64,000 nucleotides of DNA, taken from the NCBI RefSeq assembly GCF_001547755.1, contig NZ_AP013042.1:1240001-1304000 (forward strand). Reading direction: 5' to 3'. This DNA comes from an endosymbiont of Bathymodiolus septemdierum str. Myojin knoll (GTDB taxonomy: Bacteria > Pseudomonadota > Gammaproteobacteria > PS1 > Pseudothioglobaceae). How positions within the stretch are numbered: the stretch's first letter is position 1; each line of letters begins with the position of its first letter. The notes beneath the pieces were generated by a model. It ran no database searches and was not told the DNA's origin. It saw only the letters and a program-made list of their open reading frames with translations. This document shows, piece after piece, positions 1 through 9,986 of this stretch. The translations under genes and the position numbers were made by a program.

Positions 1-385
1 CCAAAGTACTTAAATATTTAAACAAGCTGATGGTTTCGATGGTACTACCTGACTTTGAAATGACAACGAAGTGCGCATCATTAATGTCTAATTTCTTTAG
101 GCAATATTTGATTTCGAGTGGGTCAACCGTTTCTAAAAAAATCAAATCTTTTTGATATTTATTTGACGGCAATAAAAATTCATAAATGGCCCTTGCACCC
201 AAACTTGAACCGCCAATACCCAGTACGACGATGTGCCGTTGCCTGACTGTGGCAACATAATTTTTGATGTCGTTAGTATCTTGATAGGGTAAATCATAAT
301 AGCCAATTTCCGCGCGCTCATCTTTAATGCGTTGAAAAATATCGTCATTAGAATGAATTTGGTAGAAGTTTTTATTGTATTCCAT
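1..385 (-). CDS. pgi: Glucose-6-phosphate isomerase, N-terminal part (cut by window edge)
   Basis: This is the first 128 codons of a leftward gene that runs off the left edge. The enzyme interconverts glucose-6-phosphate and fructose-6-phosphate in the cytoplasm. The phosphosugar-binding SIS fold shows as GIGGSSLGAR (residues 56-65) and SKSGSTIET (110-118), both diagnostic of the family. The glycine motif lies close to the N-terminus, so this is the short form without the long N-terminal extension of the E. coli enzyme; short forms are familiar from epsilonproteobacteria. The ATG at 385 is chosen because a TATAAT on the same strand ends 7 bases before it. The gene is divergent from glnS. Confidence 0.88.
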   Translation of the reverse strand, partial: MEYNKNFYQIHSNDDIFQRIKDERAEIGYYDLPYQDTNDIKNYVATVRQRHIVVLGIGGSSLGARAIYEFLLPSNKYQKDLIFLETVDPLEIKYCLKKLDINDAHFVVISKSGSTIETISLFKYLSTL

Positions 386-392
386 GCGAGTT

Positions 393-398
393 ATTATA
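393..398 (-). promoter_or_regulatory. -10 element for pgi, probably leaderless
   Basis: TATAAT on the minus strand, with 7 bases between it and the pgi ATG at 385. Transcription would start at or next to the start codon. There is no Shine-Dalgarno sequence. Confidence 0.5.
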
Positions 399-420
399 AC
401 CATAACCGCTACTATCACGC

Positions 421-426
421 TATAAT
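421..426 (+). promoter_or_regulatory. -10 element for glnS, probably leaderless
   Basis: A perfect TATAAT with 9 bases before the glnS ATG at 436 and no Shine-Dalgarno sequence. It faces the pgi -10 element across 22 bases. Confidence 0.5.
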
Positions 427-435
427 TTACCACCT

Positions 436-2124
436 ATGAGCGACAATACAACAAACAACAAGCCCGTGATTAATTTTATTCGTCATCAGATTAACGATGA
501 CTTGGATAAAAACTTGCACGATTCAATTCAAACCCGTTTTCCACCTGAGCCAAATGGCTATTTACATATCGGTCATGCCAAATCTATTTGCCTGAATTTC
601 GGCTTAGCGAAAGATTATAACGGTAAATGTAATTTGCGTTTTGATGACACCAATCCTTCTAAAGAAGAGGTAGAATTCATTGATTCTATTAAAAATGATG
701 TGCAATGGCTGGGTTTTGATTGGGATGGCGAGGTTAGATATACTTCCAATTATTTTCCAAAATTTTACCAATACGCCAAAGAATTAATCGATAAGGGATT
801 GGCATTCGTGTGCTTTTTGAATGCGGAAGAAACGCGTGAATATCGTGGCACTTTAAAACAAGCAGGTAAAAATAGCCCATATCGTGATACCTCAAAAGCA
901 GAAAATTTAGACCTACTTGCGAAGATGAAAGATGGAAAATTTTCTGAAGGCGAATGCGTTTTGCGTGCCAAAATTGATATGGCTTCCCCGTTTATATGTC
1001 TGCGTGACCCGACACTTTACCGTATCCGTTTTGACAAACATCATCAGACCGGCAACGAATGGCGTATTTATCCAATGTATGATTTTGCCCATTGTATTAG
1101 TGATGCAATTGAAGGTATTACTCATTCACTGTGCACTTTGGAATTCCAAGACAATCGTCGCTTGTATGACTGGATATTGGAGAACTTGGACGATTTTAAC
1201 AAGCCCAATCGCCCCCATCAATATGAATTTTCACGCCTAAATCTTGAATACACAGTAATGAGCAAACGCAAATTGCAGCAATTGGTAGAATACAATTTGG
1301 TTACTGGCTGGGATGACCCACGGATGCCAACCCTATCGGGCTTGCGTCGTCGTGGTTATACGGCGGCAGGTATTCGTGATTTTATCGATAGAATTGGCAT
1401 ATCGAAAGTAGACAGTATGACAGATATGTCCATTTTAGAAGCCAGCATTCGTGATGATTTGAATACCGTTGCACCTCGCACGATGGGCGTTATTGACCCG
1501 ATTAAAGTTATTATTGAAAACTATCCAGAGGATAAAATTGAGTCATTGCAAGCGCCAATTCACCCGCAAAACGAAGCCATGGGCAAGCGAGAAATTTTCT
1601 TCTCAAGAATGCTTTATATTGACAGGTCTGACTTTGAAGAAGTTGCACCGAACAAAAAATTCAAACGCTTAGCACTCAATAAAGAAGTGCGCCTGCGTAA
1701 TGCTTATGTGATTAATGCCACAACTTTTGACACTGATTTTGACGGCAATATTACTACGGTTTATGCGACTTATGATGCAGAGACTTTAGGCAAAAACCCT
1801 GCTGATGGGCGTAAAGTCAAAGGTGTGATTCATTTTGTTGAAGCCAGCAAAGCCCTTAAAGCAGAATTCCGATTATATGATAGATTATTTACCCTTGAAA
1901 ACCCAGGTAAAAACGACCATTTTGAACAATTACTCAATTCAGAATCTTTGATAACGACTCATGGCGTGGTTGAGCCAGGGATGAAAAATGCAGAACCCGA
2001 ACAGGCTTATCAATTTGAACGAGAAGGATATTTCTGCCGTGATGATAAAGATGAAAGTAAATATTTAATATTTAATAAAACAGTTGGACTAAGGGATACT
2101 TGGAGTTCGTCAAAAATCAGTTAA
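436..2124 (+). CDS. glnS: Glutaminyl-tRNA synthetase
   Basis: Cytoplasmic class I aminoacyl-tRNA synthetase that charges tRNA-Gln. The HIGH-type signature sits in [11 protein letters not shown] (residues 37-48) and the KMSKS-type signature is VMSKRK (about residue 274). The 562-residue length matches full bacterial GlnS with its C-terminal anticodon-binding beta barrels. Presence of GlnS suggests direct Gln charging rather than reliance on the amidotransferase route for tRNA-Gln, as in other gammaproteobacteria. The stop codon overlaps that of the convergent sulfatase-family gene, so no terminator fits between them. Confidence 0.97.
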   Translation: MSDNTTNNKPVINFIRHQINDDLDKNLHDSIQTRFPPEPNGYLHIGHAKSICLNFGLAKDYNGKCNLRFDDTNPSKEEVEFIDSIKNDVQWLGFDWDGEVRYTSNYFPKFYQYAKELIDKGLAFVCFLNAEETREYRGTLKQAGKNSPYRDTSKAENLDLLAKMKDGKFSEGECVLRAKIDMASPFICLRDPTLYRIRFDKHHQTGNEWRIYPMYDFAHCISDAIEGITHSLCTLEFQDNRRLYDWILENLDDFNKPNRPHQYEFSRLNLEYTVMSKRKLQQLVEYNLVTGWDDPRMPTLSGLRRRGYTAAGIRDFIDRIGISKVDSMTDMSILEASIRDDLNTVAPRTMGVIDPIKVIIENYPEDKIESLQAPIHPQNEAMGKREIFFSRMLYIDRSDFEEVAPNKKFKRLALNKEVRLRNAYVINATTFDTDFDGNITTVYATYDAETLGKNPADGRKVKGVIHFVEASKALKAEFRLYDRLFTLENPGKNDHFEQLLNSESLITTHGVVEPGMKNAEPEQAYQFEREGYFCRDDKDESKYLIFNKTVGLRDTWSSSKIS

Positions 2125-3866
2125 TTCGCAATTAAAGATCCAAACCTCGCTCCAATGAATATTTTTTGATGTCGTGCGTCCCAATCTTTAAAATGAATGA
2201 CTTTCTTTTCGTCGGGAAAACTGACGCTCATTTTTTCAAAATCAAGTGTGTAAAGTTTTAAATTAGGCTCTGCCAAAACTGCTCTTGGGTCATTGTGTTG
2301 CGTTGGCATATATTGGCTAACCACCCTCAATCGATTTGAATTTATTGGTTTTAATAAAGACTTCCCATTGATATTTTTATCAGGCTTCATACCAATAATA
2401 TCCAAAATACTCGGCACAATATCTGCCTGCGATACAGGCGCATCTTGGTTGCGTAACAATTGTGCAATTTTGGATTTTGGTGCAGAGATTAAGAGTGGAT
2501 TATGAATAGTATTCAAGTGTGGGTCTTGGTTGAATTTCCCTGCTTTACCACCCAAACCTTGCCCGTGGTCAGTAGAATAAAATACCCAACTATTTGGATA
2601 TTCTTGTCGCATTTTTTGAATGATTTTAAACAGATATTCATCAGTTTTAACCACGGTATTGTCATAGGCATTGATAGAATTTGGCGTATTTTCAGGTAAG
2701 AATATTTTATGTTTTTTGGTGGAATGTTCTGCGTAAGGATAGTGCGACCCATCCATTTGTAAGACTAAGAAAAACGGCGTTTTTTGTTTACCAACTTTGG
2801 CAATATACGGCAGTGCAATCTCATTCAACACACGCATATCATCGGCACCTTTGTGTACCGATGCGTTCTTATTCATATCCACACCATGCCAAAAATAATC
2901 CACACTTTCATCAACAAACATTTCTTTAATATGACCCCAATCTGTATCCTGTGCGCTGATAAACGCTGTGGTGTAACCTCGCGCTTTGGCATAATTAAAC
3001 ACGGTTGGGGTTTGATAAATCCTGCCTTTTGGATCAATACCTTCAATGCCCACCAACATATATGGAACGCTGAGGCGGGTATGAGTGCCAATACTAAGTG
3101 CGTTATTGTATTTAATCAATTGCCTGTCTTTTTCAAGTTGTGCTAATTGTGGCGTGGTATTGCGCTTATAACCGTAAATACTCATGTGCGAAAGCGTCAA
3201 CGACTCGCCCACAATATAAATTATATTCGGCAAACCCTCGGTTGATAATTGGCTAGGAATAACACTCGGTTTGTCATATTTGAATTCTAATACCTGCATG
3301 CGTGACATTTGCAACAAGGTAGAATAATATGACAGCGTTGAATTTTGAAAATTATTCACCCCATACCAACTAAAAGTTGTGAGTAAATATAGCAGTGTAA
3401 ATCCAATCACATTTAACCCATAACGCCATCTGACTATTTTGGTTTTTACACCTGATAATAAGCTTAATAATCCATAGACAAACAGCAAAATAATAGTGGA
3501 TTTTAGCCAATTAAATTGGTCCATCCACACACTCAACACCAATGACGGATCTTGTGAAAATTCACGAAAACCTGAGCTACTCGCAAAACTACGATACACC
3601 TCATAATGCGACATTTGTACCCACATTGGTACGGCAATAAAGGCAAAAACAAGATATTTACCTGTCTTAAAGTATCTAATAATCGGACTAAGAATAAACA
3701 AAAGTAACATCATTGCTAACGCTGTTAAACCATAATTAACAACCACACGCTTAGAATTCCAATGCTCAAATATCCAAGAAAAATCACGCACTACAAATAA
3801 ATCAAGCAAAGTAATGCCCAGCCAAATCAGTAGAATTTTTAAGCCTGCTCTATCAAATCTAACCAT
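2121..3866 (-). CDS. Membrane phosphoethanolamine transferase (sulfatase superfamily, CptA/OpgE/EptA-like)
   Basis: The N-terminal ~190 residues hold about five hydrophobic helices. A periplasmic alkaline-phosphatase-fold domain follows. The metal and nucleophile region reads [20 protein letters not shown], where the YGY..NTTP pattern is typical of CptA/OpgE/EptA phosphoethanolamine transferases, and a C-terminal STDHGQGLG supplies further metal ligands. The likely reaction moves phosphoethanolamine from phosphatidylethanolamine onto LPS core, lipid A or periplasmic glucan; the acceptor cannot be read from sequence. It overlaps the end of surE by 28 bases as the last gene of clpS-clpA-surE. 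An LTA-synthase-like role is less likely in a Gram-negative. Confidence 0.8.
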   Translation of the reverse strand: MVRFDRAGLKILLIWLGITLLDLFVVRDFSWIFEHWNSKRVVVNYGLTALAMMLLLFILSPIIRYFKTGKYLVFAFIAVPMWVQMSHYEVYRSFASSSGFREFSQDPSLVLSVWMDQFNWLKSTIILLFVYGLLSLLSGVKTKIVRWRYGLNVIGFTLLYLLTTFSWYGVNNFQNSTLSYYSTLLQMSRMQVLEFKYDKPSVIPSQLSTEGLPNIIYIVGESLTLSHMSIYGYKRNTTPQLAQLEKDRQLIKYNNALSIGTHTRLSVPYMLVGIEGIDPKGRIYQTPTVFNYAKARGYTTAFISAQDTDWGHIKEMFVDESVDYFWHGVDMNKNASVHKGADDMRVLNEIALPYIAKVGKQKTPFFLVLQMDGSHYPYAEHSTKKHKIFLPENTPNSINAYDNTVVKTDEYLFKIIQKMRQEYPNSWVFYSTDHGQGLGGKAGKFNQDPHLNTIHNPLLISAPKSKIAQLLRNQDAPVSQADIVPSILDIIGMKPDKNINGKSLLKPINSNRLRVVSQYMPTQHNDPRAVLAEPNLKLYTLDFEKMSVSFPDEKKVIHFKDWDARHQKIFIGARFGSLIAN

Positions 3867-4588
3867 AGGGAAACCGTATCCATTTCATTATATTTTGTTA
3901 AATCAATTTGCAATGGCGTAACTGAAACAAAACCATTGGCAACTGCATAAAAGTCCGTTCCCACACCATTATCTGCTTCCTTACCATTTTCACCAATCCA
4001 AAATTTTGAGGCATCGTCTTTATCGGGCAGGCTTTGCTCAGATTGGTGTCGTTTGCCCAAACGCGTGGTTTGCAAACCTTGAATCTCATCAATCGGCACA
4101 TCGGGTACATTGACATTCAGAACAGTATCGTGTGATAAGGGGGCGTGAGAAATTTGTGCAACCAATCTTTGTGCGATGATACCCGCTGTTTCAAAATGTT
4201 CGCCCTCCCAGCTCGCCAATGAAATTGCTAACGATGGCAACCCTAAAAAACGCCCTTCAATTGCCCCAGCAACTGTGCCAGAATAAATCACATCATCCCC
4301 TAAATTCGCTCCAAAATTAATCCCTGTAACCACCAAATCAAATTCATCCTCCAACAGTCCGCTGAGCGCTAAATGCACACAATCACTCGGCGTGGCATCA
4401 ACGCTATAGGTATTTTTTTTGATTTTAATCGGTTGCAAGGCTCTATTTAGTGTTAAAGAGCTACTGGATGCAGATTTATTTTCATTTGGCGCCACCACAA
4501 CCACTTGATGATCTTTGGATAAATATTGCACCAAAGTTTTGATGCCCTGCGCATCAAAACCATCATCATTACTGATTAATATTTTCAT
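3839..4588 (-). CDS. surE: 5'/3'-nucleotidase SurE
   Basis: Metal-dependent survival protein SurE, which dephosphorylates nucleoside monophosphates. The N-terminal NDDG (residues 7-10) holds the paired metal-binding aspartates, followed by NENKSASSSSLT and TPSDCVHLAL, both standard SurE motifs. The 249-residue length is normal. Its ATG overlaps the clpA stop by 4 bases, and its 3' end runs 28 bases into the next gene, so the run is almost certainly one operon with translational coupling. SurE usually pairs with pcm and rpoS; neither is adjacent here. Confidence 0.95.
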   Translation of the reverse strand: MKILISNDDGFDAQGIKTLVQYLSKDHQVVVVAPNENKSASSSSLTLNRALQPIKIKKNTYSVDATPSDCVHLALSGLLEDEFDLVVTGINFGANLGDDVIYSGTVAGAIEGRFLGLPSLAISLASWEGEHFETAGIIAQRLVAQISHAPLSHDTVLNVNVPDVPIDEIQGLQTTRLGKRHQSEQSLPDKDDASKFWIGENGKEADNGVGTDFYAVANGFVSVTPLQIDLTKYNEMDTVSLWLDLIEQA

Positions 4589-6810
4589 TTAATGGTAAGT
4601 GTGATTTTGTCTTTTTTAATCTCAACTTTGACAGTGCCTCCTGTGACTAACTTACCAAATAACAACTCATCCGCTAAGGGTTTTCGGATTTCTTTTTCTA
4701 TCAATCGTGACATTGGGCGAGCACCCATTTTGGCGTCATAACCGTTTTTGGCAAACCATTTTCTTGAGGTTTCTGAGACGATTAGGGAGACATTTTTGTC
4801 TTCTAAAGCCGATTCTAATTCAAACAAGAATTTATTAACAACAAAAACAATGGTTTTTTCGTTTAATGAATTGAAATAAATGACTTCAGACAAACGATTT
4901 CTAAATTCTGGGGTAAAGGCTTTTTTCAATTCACCTTCATAGTCCAACGAATGGTCTTGCTCGTTAAAGCCAATTGATGCACGCCCAACACTTTGCGCAC
5001 CAATGTTAGAGGTCATTACCAAAATCACATTGCTAAAATCAACTTCTCGTCCATTCGCATCAGTGAGTTTACCGTTATCCATCACCTGTAATAATAAATT
5101 GAAAATATCAGGATGCGCTTTTTCAACTTCGTCCAACAACAATACTGCATATGGATTAGCATTCACCGCTTCGGTCAACAAGCCCCCTTCATCGTAACCC
5201 ACATAACCTGGTGGTGAGCCCACCAATTTTGATATTGAATGGCGTTCCATATATTCACTCATATCAAAACGCAATAATTTAACCCCCATAATGCGAGCAA
5301 GTTGTTTGCAAATCTCGGTTTTACCAACACCTGTTGGACCAGCAAATAGAAAAGAGCCCATTGGCTTGTCTTCGTGCGCCAAACCCGAACGAGATAATTT
5401 AATAGCCGTCGATAGACTTTCAACTGCCTTCTCCTGTCCGAACACACCGAGTTTTAAATCTGCTTCCAAGCTCTTCAATAAAGACTTGTCATCCTTTGTC
5501 ACTTGTCGCGACGGAATACGCGCTAATTTTGCGACAATGTCTTCAATATCGCCCACACCAATATTCACTTTTCGTTTAGATTTAGGTTGAATTTGTTGCA
5601 GGGCACCAACTTCATCGATCACATCAATTGCTTTATCTGGCAGGCGACGGTCATTCATATAACGGTGTGACAACTCCACTGCCGACACCAACGATGCCTT
5701 AGAATATTTAACCTTATGATGCGTTTGATAAGCTTCTTTCAAGCCATTTAAAATCTTAATCGTGTCATCTACCGATGGCTCATCAATGTCAATTTTTTGA
5801 AAACGACGCGATAGCGCATGGTCTTTTTCAAATACCTTGCGATATTCTTCGTAAGTCGTCGAACCCATACATTTCAATGTGCCATCCGCCAATGCGGGTT
5901 TTAACAAATTAGACGCATCCAATGAGCCACCAGACACACTACCTGCACCGACAATAGTATGGATTTCGTCAATAAACAAAATAGCATCAGGGATTTTTTC
6001 TAAATCACTGAGTACCGATTTCAAACGCTTCTCAAAATCTCCCCGATACTTTGTTCCTGCAACCAACACACCTACATCTAATGAGTAAATACTAGCATTT
6101 TTTAAAACCTCTGGCACCTTTCCATCGACAATTTTTTTGGCGATTCCTTGTGCAATTGCCGTTTTACCTACGCCCGCCTGTCCAACAAACAAAGGATTGT
6201 TTTTACGGCGTCTGGATAAAATCTGCACTGTGCGTAACACCTCTTCTTCTCTACCAAGTAGCGGGTCAATCTTGCCAGACTTCGATTTTTCGCACAAATT
6301 AGTGGTGTAAGTTTCTAACGCATTTTTGTTCTTTTTCTTTGGCTTGGCATCGGTTTTATAATCCCTATCATCATCAGTATATGCGGCTGTTTGCGTTGAC
6401 ATAGCCTCCATCACTTCAAGGCGAGAAACGCCATTTTGCTTAAGTAAATAAACCGCATAAGATTCTTTTTCAGAAAAAATACTGACCAAAATATTCATTG
6501 CATAAACTGTATTTTTCTGTGCTGATTGTGCTTGATAAACACTGCGTTGCAACACGCGTTGAAAGCCTACAGTAGGCACAATATCGATTTCTGATTGCTG
6601 AGGAATAAGCGGCGTATTTGAATCAATATAGTCTTCCAAATCAGCACGAAATTCTTCCAAATTCACTTGCTTATTGCGTAAAAAACTCACCACTTCGTCA
6701 ATATTAAACAAAGCAATTAATAAATGTTCAACCGTTACAAACTCCAAACGGTTGTTACGCGCTTTGGTCATAATGTAATTAATTTCTTGTTGTAAGCCAG
6801 CTTCAATCAT
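4585..6810 (-). CDS. clpA: ATP-dependent Clp protease ATP-binding subunit ClpA
   Basis: AAA+ unfoldase that feeds substrates to ClpP. The N-domain (residues 1-~145) starts with the Clp_N helix pair. The first AAA module has Walker A GQAGVGKT (210-217) and Walker B LFIDEIHT; the second has FAGPTGVGKTE and LLLDEVEKAHPD, followed by the D2-small domain. The 741-residue length is close to E. coli ClpA (758). There is no middle coiled coil, so it is ClpA and not ClpB. clpS lies 8 bases upstream, as expected for the adaptor. A TATAAT overlapping the clpS stop codon, 7 bases before this ATG, could give clpA its own leaderless transcript. Confidence 0.97.
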   Translation of the reverse strand: MIEAGLQQEINYIMTKARNNRLEFVTVEHLLIALFNIDEVVSFLRNKQVNLEEFRADLEDYIDSNTPLIPQQSEIDIVPTVGFQRVLQRSVYQAQSAQKNTVYAMNILVSIFSEKESYAVYLLKQNGVSRLEVMEAMSTQTAAYTDDDRDYKTDAKPKKKNKNALETYTTNLCEKSKSGKIDPLLGREEEVLRTVQILSRRRKNNPLFVGQAGVGKTAIAQGIAKKIVDGKVPEVLKNASIYSLDVGVLVAGTKYRGDFEKRLKSVLSDLEKIPDAILFIDEIHTIVGAGSVSGGSLDASNLLKPALADGTLKCMGSTTYEEYRKVFEKDHALSRRFQKIDIDEPSVDDTIKILNGLKEAYQTHHKVKYSKASLVSAVELSHRYMNDRRLPDKAIDVIDEVGALQQIQPKSKRKVNIGVGDIEDIVAKLARIPSRQVTKDDKSLLKSLEADLKLGVFGQEKAVESLSTAIKLSRSGLAHEDKPMGSFLFAGPTGVGKTEICKQLARIMGVKLLRFDMSEYMERHSISKLVGSPPGYVGYDEGGLLTEAVNANPYAVLLLDEVEKAHPDIFNLLLQVMDNGKLTDANGREVDFSNVILVMTSNIGAQSVGRASIGFNEQDHSLDYEGELKKAFTPEFRNRLSEVIYFNSLNEKTIVFVVNKFLFELESALEDKNVSLIVSETSRKWFAKNGYDAKMGARPMSRLIEKEIRKPLADELLFGKLVTGGTVKVEIKKDKITLTIK

Positions 6811-6817
6811 AATGCGT

Positions 6818-6823
6818 ATTATA
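6818..6823 (-). promoter_or_regulatory. -10 element for clpA inside the clpS stop region
   Basis: TATAAT on the minus strand, 7 bases from the clpA ATG and overlapping the clpS stop codon. The same spacing is seen at pgi and guaA. It could allow clpA expression independent of clpS. Confidence 0.4.
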
Positions 6824-7112
6824 CTTCCCTAACGACACACATCAACGGTTGTTCGTTGCTACGGGAAAAATCAATTACTTGCGTTACTTTTGTTTGTGCC
6901 ACATCGTGCGAATAAATACCGCAGACACCTTCGCCATCAATATGAACTTTAAGCATAATTGCGTGTGCGGCTTCTTCAGTTTTGGCAAAAAACTGCATCA
7001 ACACCTCAATAACAAAATCCATTTCGGTATAGTCGTCATTCAACAGCAGCACTTGAAATTGACTGGGCTTTTTGAGTTTCGGCTTTGCCGTTTTGGTCAA
7101 TGTATCGTCCAT
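6819..7112 (-). CDS. clpS: ATP-dependent Clp protease adaptor ClpS
   Basis: Small adaptor (97 residues) that binds N-degron substrates and the ClpA N-domain. The core motif LLNDDYTEMDFV (residues 24-35) includes the Asn-Asp pair that recognises the substrate alpha-amino group. KVHIDGEGVCGIYSHDVAQTK further on holds the conserved ClpA-contact and pocket residues. The N-terminal ~15 residues are Lys-rich and flexible as in homologues. It is the first gene of clpS-clpA-surE and is divergent from guaA. Confidence 0.96.
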   Translation of the reverse strand: MDDTLTKTAKPKLKKPSQFQVLLLNDDYTEMDFVIEVLMQFFAKTEEAAHAIMLKVHIDGEGVCGIYSHDVAQTKVTQVIDFSRSNEQPLMCVVREV

Positions 7113-7182
7113 CTATAGAATCTTTACAAAAGAGTGCTATTTTAACAATGTAATTTTCATTAAAATAGAGTCTTTATTATTT

Positions 7183-7188
7183 TATAGT
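7183..7188 (+). promoter_or_regulatory. -10 element for guaA, probably leaderless
   Basis: TATAGT with 7 bases before the guaA ATG at 7196 and no Shine-Dalgarno sequence in between. Confidence 0.4.
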
Positions 7189-7195
7189 AGCCGTA

Positions 7196-8770
7196 ATGGA
7201 AAATATTCACAAAGACAAAATTCTTATCCTTGATTTTGGTTCGCAATACACACAACTTATTGCTCGTCGCGTGCGTGAAATCGGTGTTTATTGTGAGTTG
7301 TTACCTTACGATGTTGATGAGAATTTCATTAAGCGATTTAACCCAAAAGGTATCATCCTTTCAGGCGGTCCTGATACCGTAACTTTGGACGATTCTGCGA
7401 GAGCACCACAAATCGTTTTTGACCTTGGTGTGCCAATTTTAGGTATTTGTTATGGCATGCAAACGATGGCAACGCAGCTCGGCGGTTTGGCTGTTTCAGC
7501 TGATAAACACGAATACGGCTTTGCCAAAGTTCGTGCCCGCAATCACTCATCGTTACTAAATAATATTATGGACGAAGTTAATGACGAAGGTCATGGCTTG
7601 TTGGATGTATGGATGAGTCACGGCATTGAGGTTAAAGAATTACCAAAAGGCTTTAAACTCATCGCTTCTACTGATAATTGTGCGATTGCAGGGTTTGCTA
7701 ATGTAGAAAAACACTATTATGGTTTGCAATTCCACCCAGAAGTTACGCATACAAAACAAGGTGTACACATCTTAGAGCGATTTGTTTCTGGTATTTGCGA
7801 CTGTGAGAAAAACTGGACCACCGATAATATTATTACCGATTTAATCCAAGCATTAAAAAATCAAATCGGTGATGGCAATGTCCTACTAGGACTGTCAGGT
7901 GGTGTCGATTCTTCCGTTGTTGCCGTGCTATTACACCAAGCCATTGGCAATCAATTGACTTGTGTTTTTGTGGATAACGGACTATTGCGACTCAACGAAG
8001 GTGATGAAGTCATGAAAACTTTCGCTGAAAATATGGGTGTTAAAGTTATCCGTGCTGATGCACAAGAAAAATTCTACAATGCCTTGTCTAATGAAAATGA
8101 ACCGGAGGCAAAACGCAAAATTATTGGCCGCACCTTCGTTGAGGTATTTGAAGAAGAAGCAAAACACCTTGATAATATTAAATTTTTGGCCCAAGGCACT
8201 ATTTACCCCGATGTGATTGAATCAGCAGGCGCTGCTTCGGGCAAGGCAAAGGTTATTAAATCCCACCACAATGTTGGTGGATTGCCCGATGATTTAGCCT
8301 TTGAATTGGTCGAACCACTTAAAGAATTATTCAAAGACGAAGTCCGCACTATCGGTGTCAAACTCGGCATCCCTGCCCATATGCTTTACCGTCATCCATT
8401 TCCAGGACCGGGTTTAGGCGTTCGTATTTTAGGGCAAGTCAAACAAGAGTATGCCAATATTTTGCGCGAAGCCGATGCTATCTTTATGGATGAACTTTAT
8501 AAAAACGATTTATACGATAAAGTTAATCAAGCCTTTGCTGTATTTCTACCTATTAAATCCGTCGGCGTTACTGGCGATGAACGCCGCTACGACTATGTCA
8601 TTGCTCTGCGCGCTGTTGAGACCATCGACTTTATGACCGCCCGTTGGGCGCACTTGCCATACGATTTTTTAGACACCGTTTCTAACCGAATTATGAATGA
8701 AATATCGCGTGTTTCTCGCGTGGTTTATGACATTTCAGGCAAGCCACCAGCAACGATTGAGTGGGAATAA
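7196..8770 (+). CDS. guaA: GMP synthase (glutamine-hydrolysing)
   Basis: Converts XMP to GMP using glutamine, the last step of guanine nucleotide synthesis. The class I glutaminase domain comes first: GICYGMQ holds the nucleophile Cys (about residue 85), with a His-Glu pair in QFHPEVTHT. An ATP pyrophosphatase domain follows with PP-loop [10 protein letters not shown] (about residue 232), then the dimerisation domain ending in [10 protein letters not shown], the invariant GuaA C-terminus. The 524-residue length is exactly typical. guaB is not adjacent. tadA follows directly. Confidence 0.98.
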   Translation: MENIHKDKILILDFGSQYTQLIARRVREIGVYCELLPYDVDENFIKRFNPKGIILSGGPDTVTLDDSARAPQIVFDLGVPILGICYGMQTMATQLGGLAVSADKHEYGFAKVRARNHSSLLNNIMDEVNDEGHGLLDVWMSHGIEVKELPKGFKLIASTDNCAIAGFANVEKHYYGLQFHPEVTHTKQGVHILERFVSGICDCEKNWTTDNIITDLIQALKNQIGDGNVLLGLSGGVDSSVVAVLLHQAIGNQLTCVFVDNGLLRLNEGDEVMKTFAENMGVKVIRADAQEKFYNALSNENEPEAKRKIIGRTFVEVFEEEAKHLDNIKFLAQGTIYPDVIESAGAASGKAKVIKSHHNVGGLPDDLAFELVEPLKELFKDEVRTIGVKLGIPAHMLYRHPFPGPGLGVRILGQVKQEYANILREADAIFMDELYKNDLYDKVNQAFAVFLPIKSVGVTGDERRYDYVIALRAVETIDFMTARWAHLPYDFLDTVSNRIMNEISRVSRVVYDISGKPPATIEWE

Positions 8771-8772
8771 TA

Positions 8773-9231
8773 ATGTGTGATAATCTCATTGACTCTCAAT
8801 GGATGGCATTAGCAATAGAACAAGCATTACTCGCTGAAAAAATAAATGAAGTCCCCGTTGGTGCTGTCCTAATACAAGATGAACAACTCATTGCTAGCGC
8901 TCACAATCAACCTATCAGCAACAACGATCCAACCGCCCATGCGGAAATTCAATTATTACGCAAAGCAGGCGAAAAACTGAACAACTACCGCCTACCCAAT
9001 ACAACCTTATATGTGACTTTAGAACCTTGTACAATGTGCTTAGGTGCAATGGTTCATGCCCGTATAAATCGCATTGTATTCGGTGCTTTTGATGAAAAAA
9101 CAGGTGTTTGTGGTTCCTGCCAAAATCTTGCAAACAGTGATTGCTTCAATCACAACATACAAGTAACAGGCGGCATACTTGCCACCGAGTGTAAAACCTT
9201 ACTACAAAACTTTTTTAAGCGTCGTCGCTAA
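8773..9231 (+). CDS. tadA: tRNA-specific adenosine deaminase TadA
   Basis: Zinc deaminase that makes inosine at the wobble position of tRNA-Arg(ACG). The zinc site is AHAEIQ (His ligand plus catalytic Glu) and LEPCTMCLGA (the two Cys ligands). I take the ATG at 8773, 2 bases after the guaA stop; an in-frame GTG at 8761 inside guaA would only add four residues. That gives 152 residues, about the length of E. coli TadA. It probably forms an operon with guaA. The C-terminus ends FFKRRR, the basic tail typical of the family. Confidence 0.95.
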   Translation: MCDNLIDSQWMALAIEQALLAEKINEVPVGAVLIQDEQLIASAHNQPISNNDPTAHAEIQLLRKAGEKLNNYRLPNTTLYVTLEPCTMCLGAMVHARINRIVFGAFDEKTGVCGSCQNLANSDCFNHNIQVTGGILATECKTLLQNFFKRRR

Positions 9232-9239
9232 AGAGACTG

Positions 9240-9986
9240 TTAAACGGTGTACATACCACCATTGACATGAAGCGTTTGAGCGGTAATATAAGAACCTGCA
9301 TCCCCTGCCAAGAACAATACCGAATTAGCAACTTCCTCAACCAAGCCCAATCGACCCATCGGAATTTGTTTCGCTAAAGCGTCTTTTTGCTCTTCTGGCA
9401 ACGCATCCGTCATATCGGTTTTAATAAACCCTGGTGCCACTGCATTGACAGTGATACCACGAGCACCAACTTCCCTAGCGAGGGATTTGGTAAAACCCAT
9501 AATACCCGCTTTTGCGGCAGCATAGTTGGTTTGCCCTGCGTTACCCATTGCACCAACGACAGAAGCAATTGAAATAATACGACCTGCTTTTTTCTTCATC
9601 ATGCCGCGCAAAACAGCTTTTGACATTTTGTAAACAGAGGCTAAATTAGTGTTCATAATATCATCCCATTCCTCTTCTTTCATACGCATCAGCAAATTAT
9701 CACGCGTGATTCCAGCGTTATTAATCAAAATATCTACCGCGCCATAAGTATCAACAATAGCATTCATCACTTCGGCAATTTGGTCGTTGTTAGTGACATT
9801 CAATGCCATGCCCACACCAATTACACCATTCTCTTTAAGTGTTGCGCTGATTGCATCTGCACCTTTATCACTGGTCGCTGTGCCGATGACAGTTGCACCT
9901 GCGCCACCCAAAGTAAGGGCGATGGCTTGTCCAATACCACGGCTTGCGCCAGTGACTAAAACGATTTTTCCCGCTAAATTGTTCAT
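9240..9986 (-). CDS. fabG: 3-oxoacyl-[ACP] reductase FabG
   Basis: Short-chain dehydrogenase that reduces 3-ketoacyl-ACP with NADPH in fatty-acid elongation. It has TGASRGIGQAIA (Rossmann glycine motif, residues 13-24), NNAGITRDNLLMRMK and the YAAAKAG active-site Tyr/Lys, which together match housekeeping FabG very closely. Length 248. It overlaps the end of fabD by 4 bases. A second, more divergent FabG-like protein occurs in the polyketide cluster at 48.6 kb; this copy is the primary-metabolism one. acpP and fabF would normally follow but are not here. Confidence 0.96.
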   Translation of the reverse strand: MNNLAGKIVLVTGASRGIGQAIALTLGGAGATVIGTATSDKGADAISATLKENGVIGVGMALNVTNNDQIAEVMNAIVDTYGAVDILINNAGITRDNLLMRMKEEEWDDIMNTNLASVYKMSKAVLRGMMKKKAGRIISIASVVGAMGNAGQTNYAAAKAGIMGFTKSLAREVGARGITVNAVAPGFIKTDMTDALPEEQKDALAKQIPMGRLGLVEEVANSVLFLAGDAGSYITAQTLHVNGGMYTV